Source: an uncultured Roseburia sp.
GTDB lineage: Bacteria; Bacillota; Clostridia; Lachnospirales; Lachnospiraceae
Direction of reading: 5' to 3'
DNA length: 40,722 nt
Assembly (NCBI GenBank): GCA_910587865.1
Contig: CAJUNX010000038.1
Location: 1 to 40,722 of the forward strand
The notes under the pieces are model-generated. The model worked only from the letters and a program-made list of their open reading frames with translations, was not told the origin of the DNA and did no database searches. This document shows positions 40,553 to 40,722 of the stretch, piece after piece; positions within the stretch are counted from its first letter, which is position 1, and every line of letters starts with the position of its first letter. The translations under genes and the position numbers were made by a program.

Positions 40553-40722
40553 ATCGGTGCGGGAGTTTGGGGAGAAAAGATCGAGGAGCGATGAATCGGT
40601 CCGGAGAAGAAAGAACGGAGAGCGTTGAATCGGTCGGGGAACGGTGGAGTGACAGAGCAAAGAGATCCGGGGAGAGGAGCGATGAATCGGTGCGGGAGTT
40701 TGGGGAGGAAAGATCGAGGAGC
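40545..40722. repeat. Tandem repeat R10, at least four copies, irregular 34-57-bp unit (runs off the window)
   Basis: GATGAATCGGT or GTTGAATCGGT recurs at 40548, 40590, 40624 and 40681, with GTGCGGGAGTTTGGGGAG and AAGATCGAGGAGC blocks repeated. The first copy contains the thiM TGA stop (40550-40552). Units carry GAGGAGCGATG, a ribosome-binding-site-plus-ATG look-alike. The array continues past the window edge. Confidence 0.88.

Overview
The window looks like a chromosomal segment of an anaerobic, endospore-forming Firmicute of Lachnospiraceae type. The evidence is the spore protease gpr and the engulfment gene spoIIP, Gram-positive lipoprotein signals, strong AGGAGG-type ribosome binding sites, sigma-A promoters with 17-bp spacers, a terminator-type TPP riboswitch and a moderately high GC content by eye. 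I saw no rRNA, tRNA, CRISPR array, phage gene or transposase gene. The genus is inference.

Region 1 (1-14853) is a sugar or sugar-acid catabolic locus. A leftward LacI-family regulator, followed by a partial RidA-like gene, diverges from a long rightward operon. The operon holds an ABC sugar importer (lipoprotein plus two permeases), an enolase-superfamily dehydratase, a UxuA-like mannonate dehydratase, a VOC protein, a GH1 beta-glucosidase, two Gfo/Idh/MocA oxidoreductases, a SelA-like PLP enzyme and its usual amidohydrolase partner. The control region has a TTGAAA-N17-TATAAT promoter whose -35 lies in a 20-bp near-palindrome, with the same AAAACGTTTT core repeated 99 bp upstream.

Region 2 (14854-15459) has no established gene. 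It carries a candidate structured RNA with a clear H-type pseudoknot, a strong bidirectional terminator, a 44-codon ORF and a 102-bp imperfect palindrome.

Region 3 (15460-22648) is arginine biosynthesis: argG leftward, diverging from argC-GNAT-argJ-argB-argD, with ARG-box-like AT-rich palindromes between them. An orphan substrate-binding lipoprotein follows argD.

Region 4 (24069-36483) combines competence and sporulation genes in an order close to that of Bacillus (comEC-holA-rpsT-gpr-spoIIP). A ComEA-like lipoprotein, a response regulator, a histidine kinase and a GerMN lipoprotein come before comEC, and a PAP2 phosphatase follows spoIIP.

Region 5 (36536-40722) holds a REC-GGDEF diguanylate cyclase, a small membrane-protein candidate, a GH29 alpha-L-fucosidase, and a TPP riboswitch controlling thiM.

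The most unusual property is a set of ten tandem-repeat arrays. Each has its own unit (about 34-63 bp) and lies between co-directional genes, and in at least five of them the first unit contains the upstream gene's stop codon. Similar in-frame duplications occur in the linkers of ComEA, ComEC and SpoIIP.
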